Virus record (IMG/VR): IMGVR_UViG_3300032316_000671
Coordinates: 1 to 35,210 of that record
From: a virus
Length of the DNA: 35,210 nucleotides
Strand: one strand, 5' to 3'
Under the pieces are notes generated by a model. It worked only from the letters and a program-made list of their open reading frames with translations, made no database searches and was not told the DNA's origin. Of the stretch, positions 1-7,824 are shown piece after piece. A program made the translations under genes and the position numbers. How positions within the stretch are numbered: position 1 is the stretch's first letter; the number at the start of each line of letters is the position of its first letter.

Positions 1-123
1 CTCAGGCACGGCCCCAACCCGCACATCATGCTCGCCTGCATGCCGCCGATGCCGGCCTGCACAGGCTGCGCTCGAGGCTGGCCCCACCCCGTCGATCCCG
101 TCGCCAGGGCTGCCGGAAAGCCC
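1..123 (+). repeat. Terminal direct repeat, copy 1 (identical to 35088-35210)
   Basis: The first 123 bases are the same as the last 123. They lie inside a reading frame that stays in phase across the join (34887 to 35210, then 1 to 174). This is what an assembled circular or circularly permuted phage genome looks like. A packaged terminal redundancy is possible but not needed to explain it. Confidence 0.93.
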
Positions 124-174
124 GCCGAGCACGACCGCCTGCCCACCTCTGACGCGAAAGGCCACGACCTCTGA
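1..174 (+). CDS. 3' end of a small Cys-rich hypothetical protein (gene split by the window ends)
   Basis: This is the C-terminal part of the gene that begins at 34887; reading frame 1 is open from base 1 to the TGA at 172-174. Joined through the 123-base overlap, the product is 124 residues long. The part here holds several Cys residues (LACMPPMPACTGCARGW), so a metal-binding site is possible. The stop overlaps the next start as TGATG, which supports one operon. The function is not recognised. Confidence 0.75.
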   Translation, partial: LRHGPNPHIMLACMPPMPACTGCARGWPHPVDPVARAAGKPAEHDRLPTSDAKGHDL

Positions 175-554
175 TGGCACTTCCCTGGGTCCGTTTAGAC
201 ACCGGATTGCCCGATCATCCGAAGATTCTGGAGCTGATTGACATGAAAAAGCATCGCGCGGCGCTCGCCTACGTCTTCGGATTGGCCTACTGCGGACGCC
301 ATGAGACGGACGGATTCATTCCTCGAGCGGCCCTTCCTTTCCTGCACGCGACGACGAAGGATGCTCACGCCCTGGTGGAGTCACGCCTGTGGCATCACGC
401 CGAAGGCGGCTACCAGGTCAATGGCTGGGAGGAGTATCAGCCCACGTCAGACGCCTCGCGTCATCGTCTCGAGACGCTTCGGCAGGCGGCCCGCAAAGGC
501 GGGTGCGCGAAGAACCACCCCGCCGGATGCCAGTGCTGGAGGGAGACCGCATGA
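174..554 (+). CDS. Conserved phage protein, possible winged-helix/replisome-organizer-like N-domain
   Basis: A 126-residue protein whose first 90 residues (MALPWVRLDTGLPDHPKIL then an Ala-rich helix and GLAY) resemble the N-terminal domain of phage replication-initiation or replisome-organizer proteins. The large C-terminal region of those proteins is missing. The tail has a small Cys/His cluster (GGCAKNHPAGCQCW) that could bind zinc. The ATG overlaps the previous stop (TGATG). It ends the early module, close to two other putative DNA-binding proteins. The family link comes from pattern memory only; a role in replication is inference. Confidence 0.7.
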   Translation: MALPWVRLDTGLPDHPKILELIDMKKHRAALAYVFGLAYCGRHETDGFIPRAALPFLHATTKDAHALVESRLWHHAEGGYQVNGWEEYQPTSDASRHRLETLRQAARKGGCAKNHPAGCQCWRETA

Positions 555-715
555 GTGCCTACAGGCAGTGCCTTATGGCAGTCCCTCTCAGGTATGCCCA
601 CGGACGGACGGACGGACGGACTTACGGACGTAGTAGTTACTACCGGGGGAATATGACTCTTAGTCAACGCGCGCACGAGACGCAGGCCACTTTCGCGATC
701 GCGGAGACCTCATGA
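551..715 (+). CDS. Small hypothetical protein, 54 residues
   Basis: Start and stop both make ATGA overlaps with the neighbouring genes (551-554 and 712-715), which is the main reason to believe it. The middle is coded by a 4-bp tandem repeat and reads as an Arg/Thr/Asp/Gly/Tyr-rich segment of low complexity. No family is recognised. It may instead be a non-coding control region that happens to be open. Confidence 0.42.
   Translation: MSAYRQCLMAVPLRYAHGRTDGRTYGRSSYYRGNMTLSQRAHETQATFAIAETS
600..643. repeat. Tandem ACGG repeat followed by a short inverted repeat
   Basis: Bases 600-631 are eight 4-bp units: five perfect ACGG, then ACTT, ACGG and ACGT. Right behind them, GTAGT (630-634) and ACTAC (639-643) form a 5-bp dyad around AGTT. 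The dyad is AT-richer than its surroundings. This could be a protein-binding or origin-like site, or just slippage inside a small gene. Confidence 0.55.
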
Positions 716-1350
716 GCACCGCTCGGTGCGTCGTCGACCACGGCGACAGGTCACGCAATGCGCTTCCCGGACTGCGTCTGTGCCAGCACTGCAGAGCGCA
801 ATTGGGCAAAGACCTGGAGGCACTTCCTCGCCTCGACCTGGCCCTCGAGCTCGCGCTCATCGCCACCGGAGCCATGAGCCAAGGTGACAAGATCACCCAT
901 CGCAAAGACCCCGGCCTAGTGCTCAATGACGTCGCCGCCACAGCACGCACCGTGATCCGGCACACGCTGGTCGCGAACGTGCGCATGGTCCACGAAGAGC
1001 GGGGCCTACACGACTGGCCTGGGGATAACATCCCTGCGATGGCGGCCTGGCTCAAGGCGCACCTGGACTGGCTTGCAGCCCACGAGATCGCCGGCGACAT
1101 CGCAGGTGAGCATCGAGCCCTGCATCGACAGGCACGAGCGGCTGCCTACCCCAACCGTGTCAGGCGCTGGGAGCTCTGTCCGTGCATCGAGGCCGACTGC
1201 CCCGGCATCCTCACCGTCACGATCCGCAGCGACGACGACCTTCTGCCCTCAGCCATCAGCTGCGACCACGAGGCCGAGCACATCTGGAGCAGTAGCCAGT
1301 GGCTCACCCTGGGGCGGCAACTACTCAAGCAAGGGATCCAGATCGCATGA
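712..1350 (+). CDS. Zinc-ribbon actinophage protein of unknown function
   Basis: A 212-residue protein with two pairs of cysteines: an N-terminal pair (LCQHCRAQL, about residues 24-27) and a later set (WELCPCIEADCPG, about residues 153-164). Together with C and H near residues 183-187 these suggest two zinc-binding sites around a helical core. The layout is common in actinophage early genes, just before a small HTH gene, as seen here (ATGA overlap at 1347). A DNA- or RNA-binding role is inference. Confidence 0.75.
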   Translation: MSTARCVVDHGDRSRNALPGLRLCQHCRAQLGKDLEALPRLDLALELALIATGAMSQGDKITHRKDPGLVLNDVAATARTVIRHTLVANVRMVHEERGLHDWPGDNIPAMAAWLKAHLDWLAAHEIAGDIAGEHRALHRQARAAAYPNRVRRWELCPCIEADCPGILTVTIRSDDDLLPSAISCDHEAEHIWSSSQWLTLGRQLLKQGIQIA

Positions 1351-1496
1351 CACCATGGATGACCGCACCCGAGATCGCGCGACTTCTGCGCATCCCCACT
1401 GCCGAGGTCTACCGACGCGCAAGCGAAGAGCAATGGCGTCGGACCAAAGACGGCAAACGCCCAACGCTCTACAGCACCGAGGATGCTCTTGCTTGA
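1347..1496 (+). CDS. Small helix-turn-helix protein (MerR/excisionase-like)
   Basis: A 49-residue protein, MTPWMTAPEIARLLRIPTAE followed by a second helix and a short basic wing ending in a YSTEDAL-type strand. This is the usual single winged HTH of the excisionase / HTH_17 group. The ATG at 1347 overlaps the previous stop. An in-frame GTG further upstream is less likely because it lies deep inside the previous gene. It is the last gene before a non-coding gap and the late genes, so it could act on that control region (inference). Confidence 0.75.
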   Translation: MTPWMTAPEIARLLRIPTAEVYRRASEEQWRRTKDGKRPTLYSTEDALA

Positions 1497-1521
1497 AACG
1501 GGAGAGTCTGAGGTGTACGCT
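1493..1521 (+). promoter_or_regulatory. Candidate promoter for the late operon
   Basis: TTGAAA (1493-1498), a 17-base spacer and TACGCT (1516-1521) fit the actinobacterial sigma-A pattern, in which the -10 box is TANNNT. It sits in one of the few gaps between genes, at the change from early genes to HNH/terminase, where a late promoter is expected. No expression evidence. Confidence 0.4.
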
Positions 1522-1538
1522 TCTCGCGTCTAGCGAGA
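1522..1538 (+). promoter_or_regulatory. Hairpin in the presumed late leader
   Basis: TCTCGC (1522-1527) and GCGAGA (1533-1538) form a perfect 6-bp stem around a 5-base loop, directly after the candidate -10 box. No T-run follows, so it is not a clear terminator. It may be an operator or leader structure. The rest of the 1497-1604 gap shows nothing else clear. Confidence 0.35.
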
Positions 1539-1604
1539 CTTGCGCCCACATCATCGCGCGTCATCGCACGTAAGCCACACATGCCCACGGGAATGAGATC
1601 AGCC

Positions 1605-1751
1605 ATGACCCGCGATCAGATTCGCACCGCACTCGCCACCGCGGCGGGCAACCCCAGCAGTGGGCCCGTCGCCGACATCCTCGACAGCCAGGCCGACGCC
1701 ATCGTCGCGCTCCTTGAAGGTAAGGCAAAGGCCAAGCCCGCCACATCGTGA
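1605..1751 (+). CDS. Small hypothetical protein upstream of the HNH gene
   Basis: A 48-residue protein (MTRDQIRTALATAAGNPSSG, then a helix with an Ala/Lys-rich end). An in-frame ATG at 1581 would add 8 residues; 1605 is preferred because the mature-looking sequence starts there, but neither start has a strong ribosome site. It overlaps the HNH gene as GTGA at 1748. Small partners of this kind often sit next to phage HNH genes; no function is assigned. Confidence 0.6.
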   Translation: MTRDQIRTALATAAGNPSSGPVADILDSQADAIVALLEGKAKAKPATS

Positions 1752-2044
1752 ACGGCACGGAGACCTGGCCCATGCACGGACGCCTACGCGGACGAGACTG
1801 GACCAGGGCAAGGCAAGCAACGTTCAACCTGCACGGCACGCGGTGCTGGATCTGTGGACACTACGGAGCCGACACCATCGATCACCTCATCGAGTTAGAC
1901 CGCGGCGGGACCAATGCCCTGAGCAACCTCAGGCCAGCCCACGGGCGCAAGCGCCCCGAGTTCGGGTGCATCGGCAACTTCGCCCGGTCCAATCGCAAGG
2001 CACCGGCCCCTGACGCGCCTGTGTCCGGTTCGCGCCGCTGGTAG
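1748..2044 (+). CDS. HNH endonuclease (packaging-associated)
   Basis: A 98-residue HNH nuclease. The pattern CWICG (about residues 33-37), IDHLIELDRGGTN (about 44-56) and SNLRPAH (about 58-64) gives the Cys pair and the catalytic His/Asn of the beta-beta-alpha metal fold. Just after it are the small and large terminase genes, the usual place for HNH proteins that work with the terminase in cos-type packaging. Start GTG at 1748 (overlap with the previous stop); ATG at 1772 is an alternative. Family call is firm; the packaging role rests on position. Confidence 0.9.
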   Translation: MNGTETWPMHGRLRGRDWTRARQATFNLHGTRCWICGHYGADTIDHLIELDRGGTNALSNLRPAHGRKRPEFGCIGNFARSNRKAPAPDAPVSGSRRW

Positions 2045-2153
2045 ACCCATGTCCATCATGTCCGTTTTTGACCGCCAGACGTTTACCCCATTAGCCGTCC
2101 CCAGCAATCCCTCCCCCCCAGGACGGCCTCTCGACTGTGACGAGGAGGCCTCG

Positions 2154-2567
2154 ATGCGTGACTGTGCGCAGTGCGGCACCCCCTTCGCGGCGGTGTCATC
2201 GCGGGCGAGATTCTGCGGAGCTGCATGCAGAAAGCGCGCAAGCCGAGGTAAGTCGCGCGCATTGACCGTCGTCTCGGATGAATCGCCTGTTGTCACAGTG
2301 CACGACTCCGGGCCCCTAGCCTCATCGGTGGAGCACGGCATCTCCCGAATGGCGTGGCTTACCGAGACGGATCGCCCGATGGCCGACCTGGCGATCTTCA
2401 TCGCCGCAAACATCGATGCCGGCGGGCAGGCCGACCGGCTTGGTCCCCTGCTCATGAAAGCCCTGAAGGAACTGGGAGGCACTCCCGCTGATCGGCGATC
2501 CATCGGCGTAGAGCCCGAGGTCAAGGGGAAGCTCGCCGCGCTGAGGGCTGCCCGCACCGGTGCCTGA
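2154..2567 (+). CDS. Putative terminase small subunit with N-terminal zinc finger
   Basis: A 137-residue protein. Residues 4-26 hold a Cys4 finger (CAQCGTPF ... FCGAACRKR) of the kind seen in actinophage small terminases; the rest is helical with an Ala-rich end. It directly precedes the large subunit and overlaps it. The ATG at 2154 has a strong ribosome site (GAGGAGG, 2143-2149). The frame is open further up to 2049, but that stretch uses rare TTA and TTT codons and low-complexity prolines, so I treat 2045-2153 as non-coding. That gap has a weak TTGACC box at 2068 but no good -10 box. Confidence 0.72.
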   Translation: MRDCAQCGTPFAAVSSRARFCGAACRKRASRGKSRALTVVSDESPVVTVHDSGPLASSVEHGISRMAWLTETDRPMADLAIFIAANIDAGGQADRLGPLLMKALKELGGTPADRRSIGVEPEVKGKLAALRAARTGA

Positions 2568-4008
2568 TGTCTTCGGCGTCGAAGAGCCACGCATCTTCAC
2601 CCCGCCACTACAGCCCTTGACTCCAAAGACGACACACGGCTTCGAGGTCATCGCTTTTGCCGAGCAGGTGCTGGGCTTGACCTTGGCGCCGTGGCAGCGA
2701 TGGCTCTACATCCACGCACTCGAGTTGCTCCCGAATGGCGACTACCGCTTCCGGACCCTGCTCATCCTGGTGGCTCGCCAGAATGGCAAGACGACGTGGC
2801 TGCAGATCCTGGCACTGTGGGCGATGTACGTGAATCAGGCGAAGCTCATCCTGGGCACGGCTCAGAATCTGGACGTCTCCGAGGAGTGCTGGGAAGGCGC
2901 CGTGGAGATGGCTCAATCAGTGCCGGAACTATCGGACGAGATCGATGCCGTGGTGCGCGTCAACGGCAAGAAGTCGCTGAGGCTGACCACGGGTGAGCGG
3001 TACAAGGTCGCGGCCGTGTCCCGGCGTGGCGGTCGCGGACTCTCCGGGGACCTGGTCTTCCTCGATGAGCTTCGCGAGCACCAGACCTGGGAGGCCTGGT
3101 CGGCGGTCACGAAGACGACGATGGCGCGATCCCGGGCCCTCGTGGTGGGCCTGTCCAATGCGGGAGACCGCAATAGCGTCGTCCTACTGCACCTGCGCTC
3201 AGTGGCCATGGAGGCCATTGAGTCCCACGACCGGAGCACGAAGACGGGCCTGTTCGAGTGGTCGGCGCCCGATGGCTGCGACCTGGCCGACGTCGACGGC
3301 TGGCGCCAGGCAAACCCCTCCCTGGGGTACACCGATCTCACCGTGGCCGCCATACAGGGCGCACTGGAGACCGATCCCGAGGCGGGCTTTCGGACCGAGG
3401 TCCTGTGCCAGCACGTGGAGCAACTGGCCCCACCGGCGATGCCCGGCGACGAGTGGGCTGAGTGCAAGGATCCGGCCTCGAGCATCCCCGACGGCGCGCA
3501 CCTGGTCTTCGCGGTCGACGTCGCGTGGGACGAGTCCTCCGCGTGTGTCGTCGTCGCGGGCGTCCGGGCCGACGGGTTGCGCCATGTCGAGGTGATGGAG
3601 CGCCGTGACGGCGTGGATTGGATCCGCGAGTACGTGCGCGAGCGGGCCAGGCGATGGGCTCCCCTGGCAGTGACGTTCCAGCGCCGTGGCGCCCCGGTCT
3701 CAAGCCTGACCGGAGACCTAGACGGCACGGGCATCCCGGTTCAGCCGCTGCCCAGCGATCAGCTCGCACCGGCGGCCGTCGCGTTCAAGCAAGCCGTTCT
3801 CACGGGCCAGGTGCGTCACCTGGGACAAGAGCCCCTAGACATGGCCGTAGCCACGGCCGTGGGGCGCACCGTCAATGACACCTGGCTACTGGATCGCAAG
3901 GGATCCACGGGAGACATCTCCCCGCTCATCGCCGCCACCGAGGCGCTATGGGTACTCAATCAACTGATCGGGTCGGGCGAATACGACCCGGCCTCATCGG
4001 TTCACTAG
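2560..4008 (+). CDS. terL: Terminase large subunit
   Basis: A 482-residue packaging motor. The ATPase domain has a Walker A-like ARQNGKTT (72-79), Walker B LVFLDE (165-170) and the coupling motif after it (VVGLSNAG, about 195-202). The C-terminal RNase H-like nuclease domain starts at FAVDVAWDES, with Asp320 as the likely first metal ligand. It cuts and translocates phage DNA into the prohead, docking on the portal encoded two genes later. GTG start overlapping terS by 8 bases. Length is normal for the family. Confidence 0.96.
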   Translation: MPDVFGVEEPRIFTPPLQPLTPKTTHGFEVIAFAEQVLGLTLAPWQRWLYIHALELLPNGDYRFRTLLILVARQNGKTTWLQILALWAMYVNQAKLILGTAQNLDVSEECWEGAVEMAQSVPELSDEIDAVVRVNGKKSLRLTTGERYKVAAVSRRGGRGLSGDLVFLDELREHQTWEAWSAVTKTTMARSRALVVGLSNAGDRNSVVLLHLRSVAMEAIESHDRSTKTGLFEWSAPDGCDLADVDGWRQANPSLGYTDLTVAAIQGALETDPEAGFRTEVLCQHVEQLAPPAMPGDEWAECKDPASSIPDGAHLVFAVDVAWDESSACVVVAGVRADGLRHVEVMERRDGVDWIREYVRERARRWAPLAVTFQRRGAPVSSLTGDLDGTGIPVQPLPSDQLAPAAVAFKQAVLTGQVRHLGQEPLDMAVATAVGRTVNDTWLLDRKGSTGDISPLIAATEALWVLNQLIGSGEYDPASSVH

Positions 4009-4019
4009 GAGGTGATCGC

Positions 4020-4184
4020 ATGGCGACGACGATCGCGGACATCATCGGAGCGGCCCTCCTCGTCATCGGGATCTACCTCGTGCTGGGGATCGGCGCATCG
4101 CTCATCGTCGCGGGCATCGCCGTATTGGCCGCTTCCTTCATGGCCACCCGTAGAGCCGCGACACCGAGGAGGGCTCAACTGTGA
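4020..4184 (+). CDS. Small two-segment membrane protein
   Basis: A 54-residue protein with two hydrophobic stretches (IIGAALLVIGIYLVLGIG and SLIVAGIAVLAASFM) and a basic C-terminus. Its ribosome site, AGGAGGTGATC at 4007-4017, is a perfect match to the 16S rRNA tail, so strong translation is expected. It sits between terminase and portal and overlaps the portal start (GTGA at 4181). Function unknown. Confidence 0.75.
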   Translation: MATTIADIIGAALLVIGIYLVLGIGASLIVAGIAVLAASFMATRRAATPRRAQL

Positions 4185-5338
4185 GCCTGTTCTTCAATCG
4201 CACCGCGACTACTCTCCCGGCGGTGCTCCGGGCGATGGGTATCGAGGACCGGGGATCGCTGACGTCTCCGAAGGTGGATCCCGACAAGGCCCTCCGCAAT
4301 TCCGCCGTCTGGGCTGCTCTGCGACTTCGCGCCGATCTGGTCTCCTCAACTCCGGCCGACATCTATCGGCGCGTCGACGGCGTGCAGGTCGAGGTCCCCA
4401 ATCGGTCGCGACTGTTCGACCCGACCCTGCTCCCAGAGTGGCTCTACTCCACGCAGTTTGACCTTGACCGATTTGGCAATGCCTTCGGCATCATCACCGA
4501 GCGGGATCGGGCCGGATACCCCGCGGTCATCACCCTGGCCTCTGCCCAGAATGCGATCGTCAACACGCGCGACGGAGAGATCACCTCATATCGCATCAGC
4601 GGCAATGAGTACGAGCCCCGCGATGTGTGGCACGAAAAGCAGTACACGATGGCGGGACTCGCGGTCGGGCTCTCGCCCATCGCTTACGCCGCCTGGTCTG
4701 TCGGGACCTACCTGTCCGCGCAGGAGTTCGCCTTCGACTGGTTCTCCTCCGGAGCCGCACCCACCGGCCACCTGCGGAACACGCTCATTCCCACAGTCGG
4801 AGAGGACGCGGCCGAAAGCGTCAAGGCCAAGTTCAAGCGCGCGACCCGTGACCGAGACATCTTCGTCACCGGGCGCGACTGGGAATTCAACATGCAGGCC
4901 GTGCCAGCCAATACGGTCATGTTCCTTGATGAGATGAAGTACGGCGTTGCCGACGTGTGCCGCTTCCTGGGCATTCCTGGAGACCTCATCGATGCCGAGG
5001 TGTCTACGGGCTCAGTGACCTACGCGAATGTCACGCAGCGCAACCTCCAGCTCCTCGTCATGAATCTGGGGCCGGTGTTCAAGCGTCGCGAGGCTGCACT
5101 TACCCGCGCATTGCCCCAGCCGCAATTCGTCAAGTTCAACACTGACGCCATGCTGCGCATGGATCCCGAAGTTCGCATCCGCACGATCCTCTCCCAGGTC
5201 GCCGGCCGCACCCTCGCCCCCAGCGAAGCGCGTGCGCTGGACAACCGCTCGCCCTTCACGGATGAGCAACTGGCTGAGTTCGACCGACTCTTCGGCACCC
5301 CACGAGCCGAGCCCGCAAAGACAGGAGCACCCGCATGA
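4181..5338 (+). CDS. Portal protein (HK97 family)
   Basis: A 385-residue portal protein. The N-terminal NSAVWAALRLRADLVSSTPA helix and the central WYSTQFDLDRFGNAF-like and VTYANVTQRN regions are typical of HK97-type portals. Twelve copies form the ring at one capsid vertex through which DNA passes and to which the tail joins. It follows terL and precedes the protease in the standard order. GTG start, overlapping the membrane protein. Confidence 0.94.
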   Translation: MSLFFNRTATTLPAVLRAMGIEDRGSLTSPKVDPDKALRNSAVWAALRLRADLVSSTPADIYRRVDGVQVEVPNRSRLFDPTLLPEWLYSTQFDLDRFGNAFGIITERDRAGYPAVITLASAQNAIVNTRDGEITSYRISGNEYEPRDVWHEKQYTMAGLAVGLSPIAYAAWSVGTYLSAQEFAFDWFSSGAAPTGHLRNTLIPTVGEDAAESVKAKFKRATRDRDIFVTGRDWEFNMQAVPANTVMFLDEMKYGVADVCRFLGIPGDLIDAEVSTGSVTYANVTQRNLQLLVMNLGPVFKRREAALTRALPQPQFVKFNTDAMLRMDPEVRIRTILSQVAGRTLAPSEARALDNRSPFTDEQLAEFDRLFGTPRAEPAKTGAPA

Positions 5339-6018
5339 TCACTCTCGAGCAGGCAGCGCACGAGCGTGCGCTAGCGGTTCGGGCGCCCGCCGACCGGCCG
5401 ACCCAGCGCCGCGGCGATGAGGCCGGATTCGCAAACGCCACCCGATCGCTTCCCTCGGTCATGCAGATTCGCGCCGCGACGGACGCAGAGACCTACGCCT
5501 TCACGGGCCACGCGTCGGTGTACGAGCGGGGCTACGAGATGTGGGACGCCTTTGGCCCCTACACCGAGATCGTTAGCGCCGGCGCGGCCGCCGAATCGCT
5601 AGCCCGCGAGGACCTTGACGTGCCCCTCGTACTCGATCACGACCCCATGCGCCGGATCGCGTCCACCGTCAACGGCACTCTCTTCCTACGTGAGGATGAG
5701 ATCGGGCTGCTCACTGAGGCGCCCGCGCTTAGCGGACGCGACGCAGACGTCGCCTACATCGTTCCGAAGATGGAAGCCGGGCTCATCTACGAGATGAGCT
5801 TCCGGTTCCGCATCACCTCGGGTCAGTGGTCCCCCGACTACACCGAATACCGAATCAACTCATTCGACATCCACCGTGGCGACGTCGCCATCGTGGGGTA
5901 CGGGGCTAACCCAGCCACCACGTCCACGCTGCGGCAGACCGCCGCCCCCGCGACTCAGCGTCGCCGGCCCCGTGGTGCCGACGTGATCCACGAGTTCGAC
6001 ACCCTCGTCCGCCTCTAG
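5335..6018 (+). CDS. Prohead maturation protease (HK97 / peptidase U35 type)
   Basis: A 227-residue protease. Key parts are FTGHASVYERGY (about residues 48-60), LVLDHD with the catalytic His (about 98-103) and EMSFRF with the catalytic Ser (about 144-149). It is made with the capsid protein and cleaves the N-terminal scaffold of the shell protein during prohead maturation. ATG overlaps the portal stop. The 147-base gap after it (6019-6165) holds a small GC hairpin (GGCCGC/GCGGCC near 6038-6053) and no gene. Confidence 0.92.
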   Translation: MITLEQAAHERALAVRAPADRPTQRRGDEAGFANATRSLPSVMQIRAATDAETYAFTGHASVYERGYEMWDAFGPYTEIVSAGAAAESLAREDLDVPLVLDHDPMRRIASTVNGTLFLREDEIGLLTEAPALSGRDADVAYIVPKMEAGLIYEMSFRFRITSGQWSPDYTEYRINSFDIHRGDVAIVGYGANPATTSTLRQTAAPATQRRRPRGADVIHEFDTLVRL

Positions 6019-6165
6019 CGGACCCCACTTCTCCCGGCCGCATCCGCGGCCGGTTCACAGCGCACTTTCGCTCGATGCCTGGCGCGCCCTCGCCTGCCAC
6101 CTGTCGCCTGAAGACGCCGCTGTCCATCCCCCAGTAACTCACCTTCCGAAAAGGAGAAACCCGCT

Positions 6166-7554
6166 ATGACTCTCAAGGAGATCATTGCCGGGCTGGTTGC
6201 GGACCGCGACGGCAAGCTTGCCGAGCGCAACGCCCATGCCCAGACCCTGACCGACCTTCGGTCGCAGGACGAGGTCGACGAGGTCGCCGTGTCCGAACTG
6301 CGCGGCAAGAAGAACGCCCTCGATGCTGAGATCGACGTACTGAACTCGCGCATTGCTGAGCTCGATACCGAGCAGGCTCGCGACGAGGCCATGGCCCGAC
6401 TCCAGGCGGAGACGGTCCCCGCGGCGCCCCTGCCCTCCTACGATCGCGTCGCCCGCGTCGGGGCTGAGGAGCGCACCTACCATCCCGGCAGCGACCGGGA
6501 CGGCTCGAAGTTCCTCTCTGACATCATCGCCAATGCCCTCTTCGGTGACGTGGACGCGCGCGAGCGCCTCGCCCGCCACCGCCAGGAGGAGCGTGTCGAG
6601 CGCGGCGACGCAGTCACTCGTGGTGCCGTCGGTACCAGCGCTTTCGCTGGCCTCACGGTTCCGCAGTACCTCACGGACCTCGTAGCCCCCAGTGCGAAGG
6701 CCGGCCGTCCGCTCGCGGACGCGGCACGCAAGCACGCTCTCCCGGCCGAGGGCATGACCGTTAACATCTCCCGTGTCACCACGGGGACGGCCGCCGCTCT
6801 CCAGACCTCGCAGAACGCGGCCGTGACGGAGTCGTCCATTGACGACACCCTGCTCACGCTCGATGTCCTGACCAACGAGTCCTGGCAGCGGGTGTCCCGT
6901 CAGGCCGTGGAGCGCTCCACGGGCGCTCTCGACGTGACCGTGGACGACCTGGTCCGCGGCTACCACACGCGCCTTGACGCGACGATGATCACTCAGGCCA
7001 CGACCGGCCTGAGCGCCGCCGCAACCGGCATCACGTACACCGATGCCAGCCCCACGGCGGCTGAGCTCTACCCGAAGATCCTCTCCGGCCTGAGCGCCGT
7101 GGAGGCAGCCCTGCTCGACCAGTCCTCGTCCGGCTCCATTGCGGTGATGCACAGCCGCCGCTGGTACTGGATGCAGTCGCAGGTGTCGTCGTCCTGGCCC
7201 TTCATTGGTCAGCCCGGCATCAACTACGAGAACGGTGGCGTCAATTACGGCGCACTCTACGGCGCCGGCTTCCGTGGGCTCCTGCCCAACGGCACCCCGG
7301 TCATCGTGGATAACAACATCGCCACCAACCTCGGCGATGGCACCAACGAGGACGAGATCTACATCGTCAACGCGAATGAGGTTCACCTCTGGGAGGACCC
7401 GAACGCGCCGATGTTCATCCGTGCGGACCAGGCCGGCGCGACCGACCTGACCATCCCGCTCGTGGTCTACGGCTACTTCGCGTACACGTTCTCGAGGTAC
7501 TCGGGAGCGGCGCAGAAGGTGGCGGGCACGGGCCTCGTCGCCCCGACCTTCTAG
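6166..7554 (+). CDS. Major capsid protein (HK97 fold) with N-terminal scaffold
   Basis: A 462-residue shell protein. Residues 1-85 are a charged coiled coil, the delta/scaffold domain removed by the protease next door; cleavage probably falls between it and the fold that starts around residue 160 (GTSAFAGLTVPQYL). The later part has the P-domain and A-loop features of HK97-type capsids (RRWYWM, PVIVDNN, TFSRYSGA). Strong ribosome site AAAAGGAGAAA at 6151-6161. The only single large gene with its own leader, as expected for the most abundant product. Confidence 0.96.
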   Translation: MTLKEIIAGLVADRDGKLAERNAHAQTLTDLRSQDEVDEVAVSELRGKKNALDAEIDVLNSRIAELDTEQARDEAMARLQAETVPAAPLPSYDRVARVGAEERTYHPGSDRDGSKFLSDIIANALFGDVDARERLARHRQEERVERGDAVTRGAVGTSAFAGLTVPQYLTDLVAPSAKAGRPLADAARKHALPAEGMTVNISRVTTGTAAALQTSQNAAVTESSIDDTLLTLDVLTNESWQRVSRQAVERSTGALDVTVDDLVRGYHTRLDATMITQATTGLSAAATGITYTDASPTAAELYPKILSGLSAVEAALLDQSSSGSIAVMHSRRWYWMQSQVSSSWPFIGQPGINYENGGVNYGALYGAGFRGLLPNGTPVIVDNNIATNLGDGTNEDEIYIVNANEVHLWEDPNAPMFIRADQAGATDLTIPLVVYGYFAYTFSRYSGAAQKVAGTGLVAPTF

Positions 7555-7561
7555 TGAGTCT

Positions 7562-7602
7562 CGTGCCTGGCCATCGCCGTGATCCGGTGGTGGCCAGGCA
7601 CG
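7562..7602 (+). terminator. 12-bp hairpin behind the capsid gene
   Basis: CGTGCCTGGCCA (7562-7573) pairs perfectly with TGGCCAGGCACG (7591-7602) around a 17-base loop. No T-run follows, so it may partly stop transcription, stabilise the capsid mRNA or mark a processing site instead of ending the operon, whose genes continue in the same direction. Confidence 0.55.
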
Positions 7603-7639
7603 GCTCCATCCTCCATGTCTCAATCCCCAGGGGAGTGCC

Positions 7640-7819
7640 GTGAATACCGAAGACCGCATCAAGGCCCTGCTCATTGAGCGCGCGGGCTATGAGCGCCGTG
7701 GGCTCAATGACCGCGTGAAGGCAGTGGATGAGCAGCTCGCAGCCGCGGGTCACCAGACCCCGCGGCCTGCTCGCACTGAGGCTGCTGAGTCGCGGGGCCG
7801 CCGCACTGCCAAGGGCTGA
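7640..7819 (+). CDS. Small charged protein between capsid and connector
   Basis: A 59-residue protein starting at GTG 7640 after AGGGGAG. It has a helical charged N-terminal half (MNTEDRIKALLIERAGYERR) and an Arg/Ala-rich tail. Small genes of this type are common just behind the actinophage capsid gene. Role unknown; a head-decorating or connector-assembly role would be a guess. Confidence 0.68.
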   Translation: MNTEDRIKALLIERAGYERRGLNDRVKAVDEQLAAAGHQTPRPARTEAAESRGRRTAKG

Positions 7820-7824
7820 TCCCC

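Noticed and set aside
1-123. Packaged terminal repeat of the virion
   Set aside because: A gene reads straight through the join, and an overlap of one fixed length is typical of circular assembly. Not excluded without reads, but not needed.
600-631. CRISPR array
   Set aside because: Units are 4 bp and directly adjacent, with no spacers.
2068-2097. Promoter before the small terminase (TTGACC)
   Set aside because: No TANNNT -10 box at 16-18 bases; TTAGCC and TAGCCG do not fit.
2049-2153. N-terminal extension of the small terminase
   Set aside because: Rare codons (TTA, TTT), proline-rich low complexity, and a strong ribosome site before the ATG at 2154.
6139-7674. Long open frame of 511 codons on the minus strand opposite the capsid gene
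   Set aside because: It mirrors the high-GC codon pattern of the capsid gene, has low-complexity Gly/Val/Arg content and no family features.
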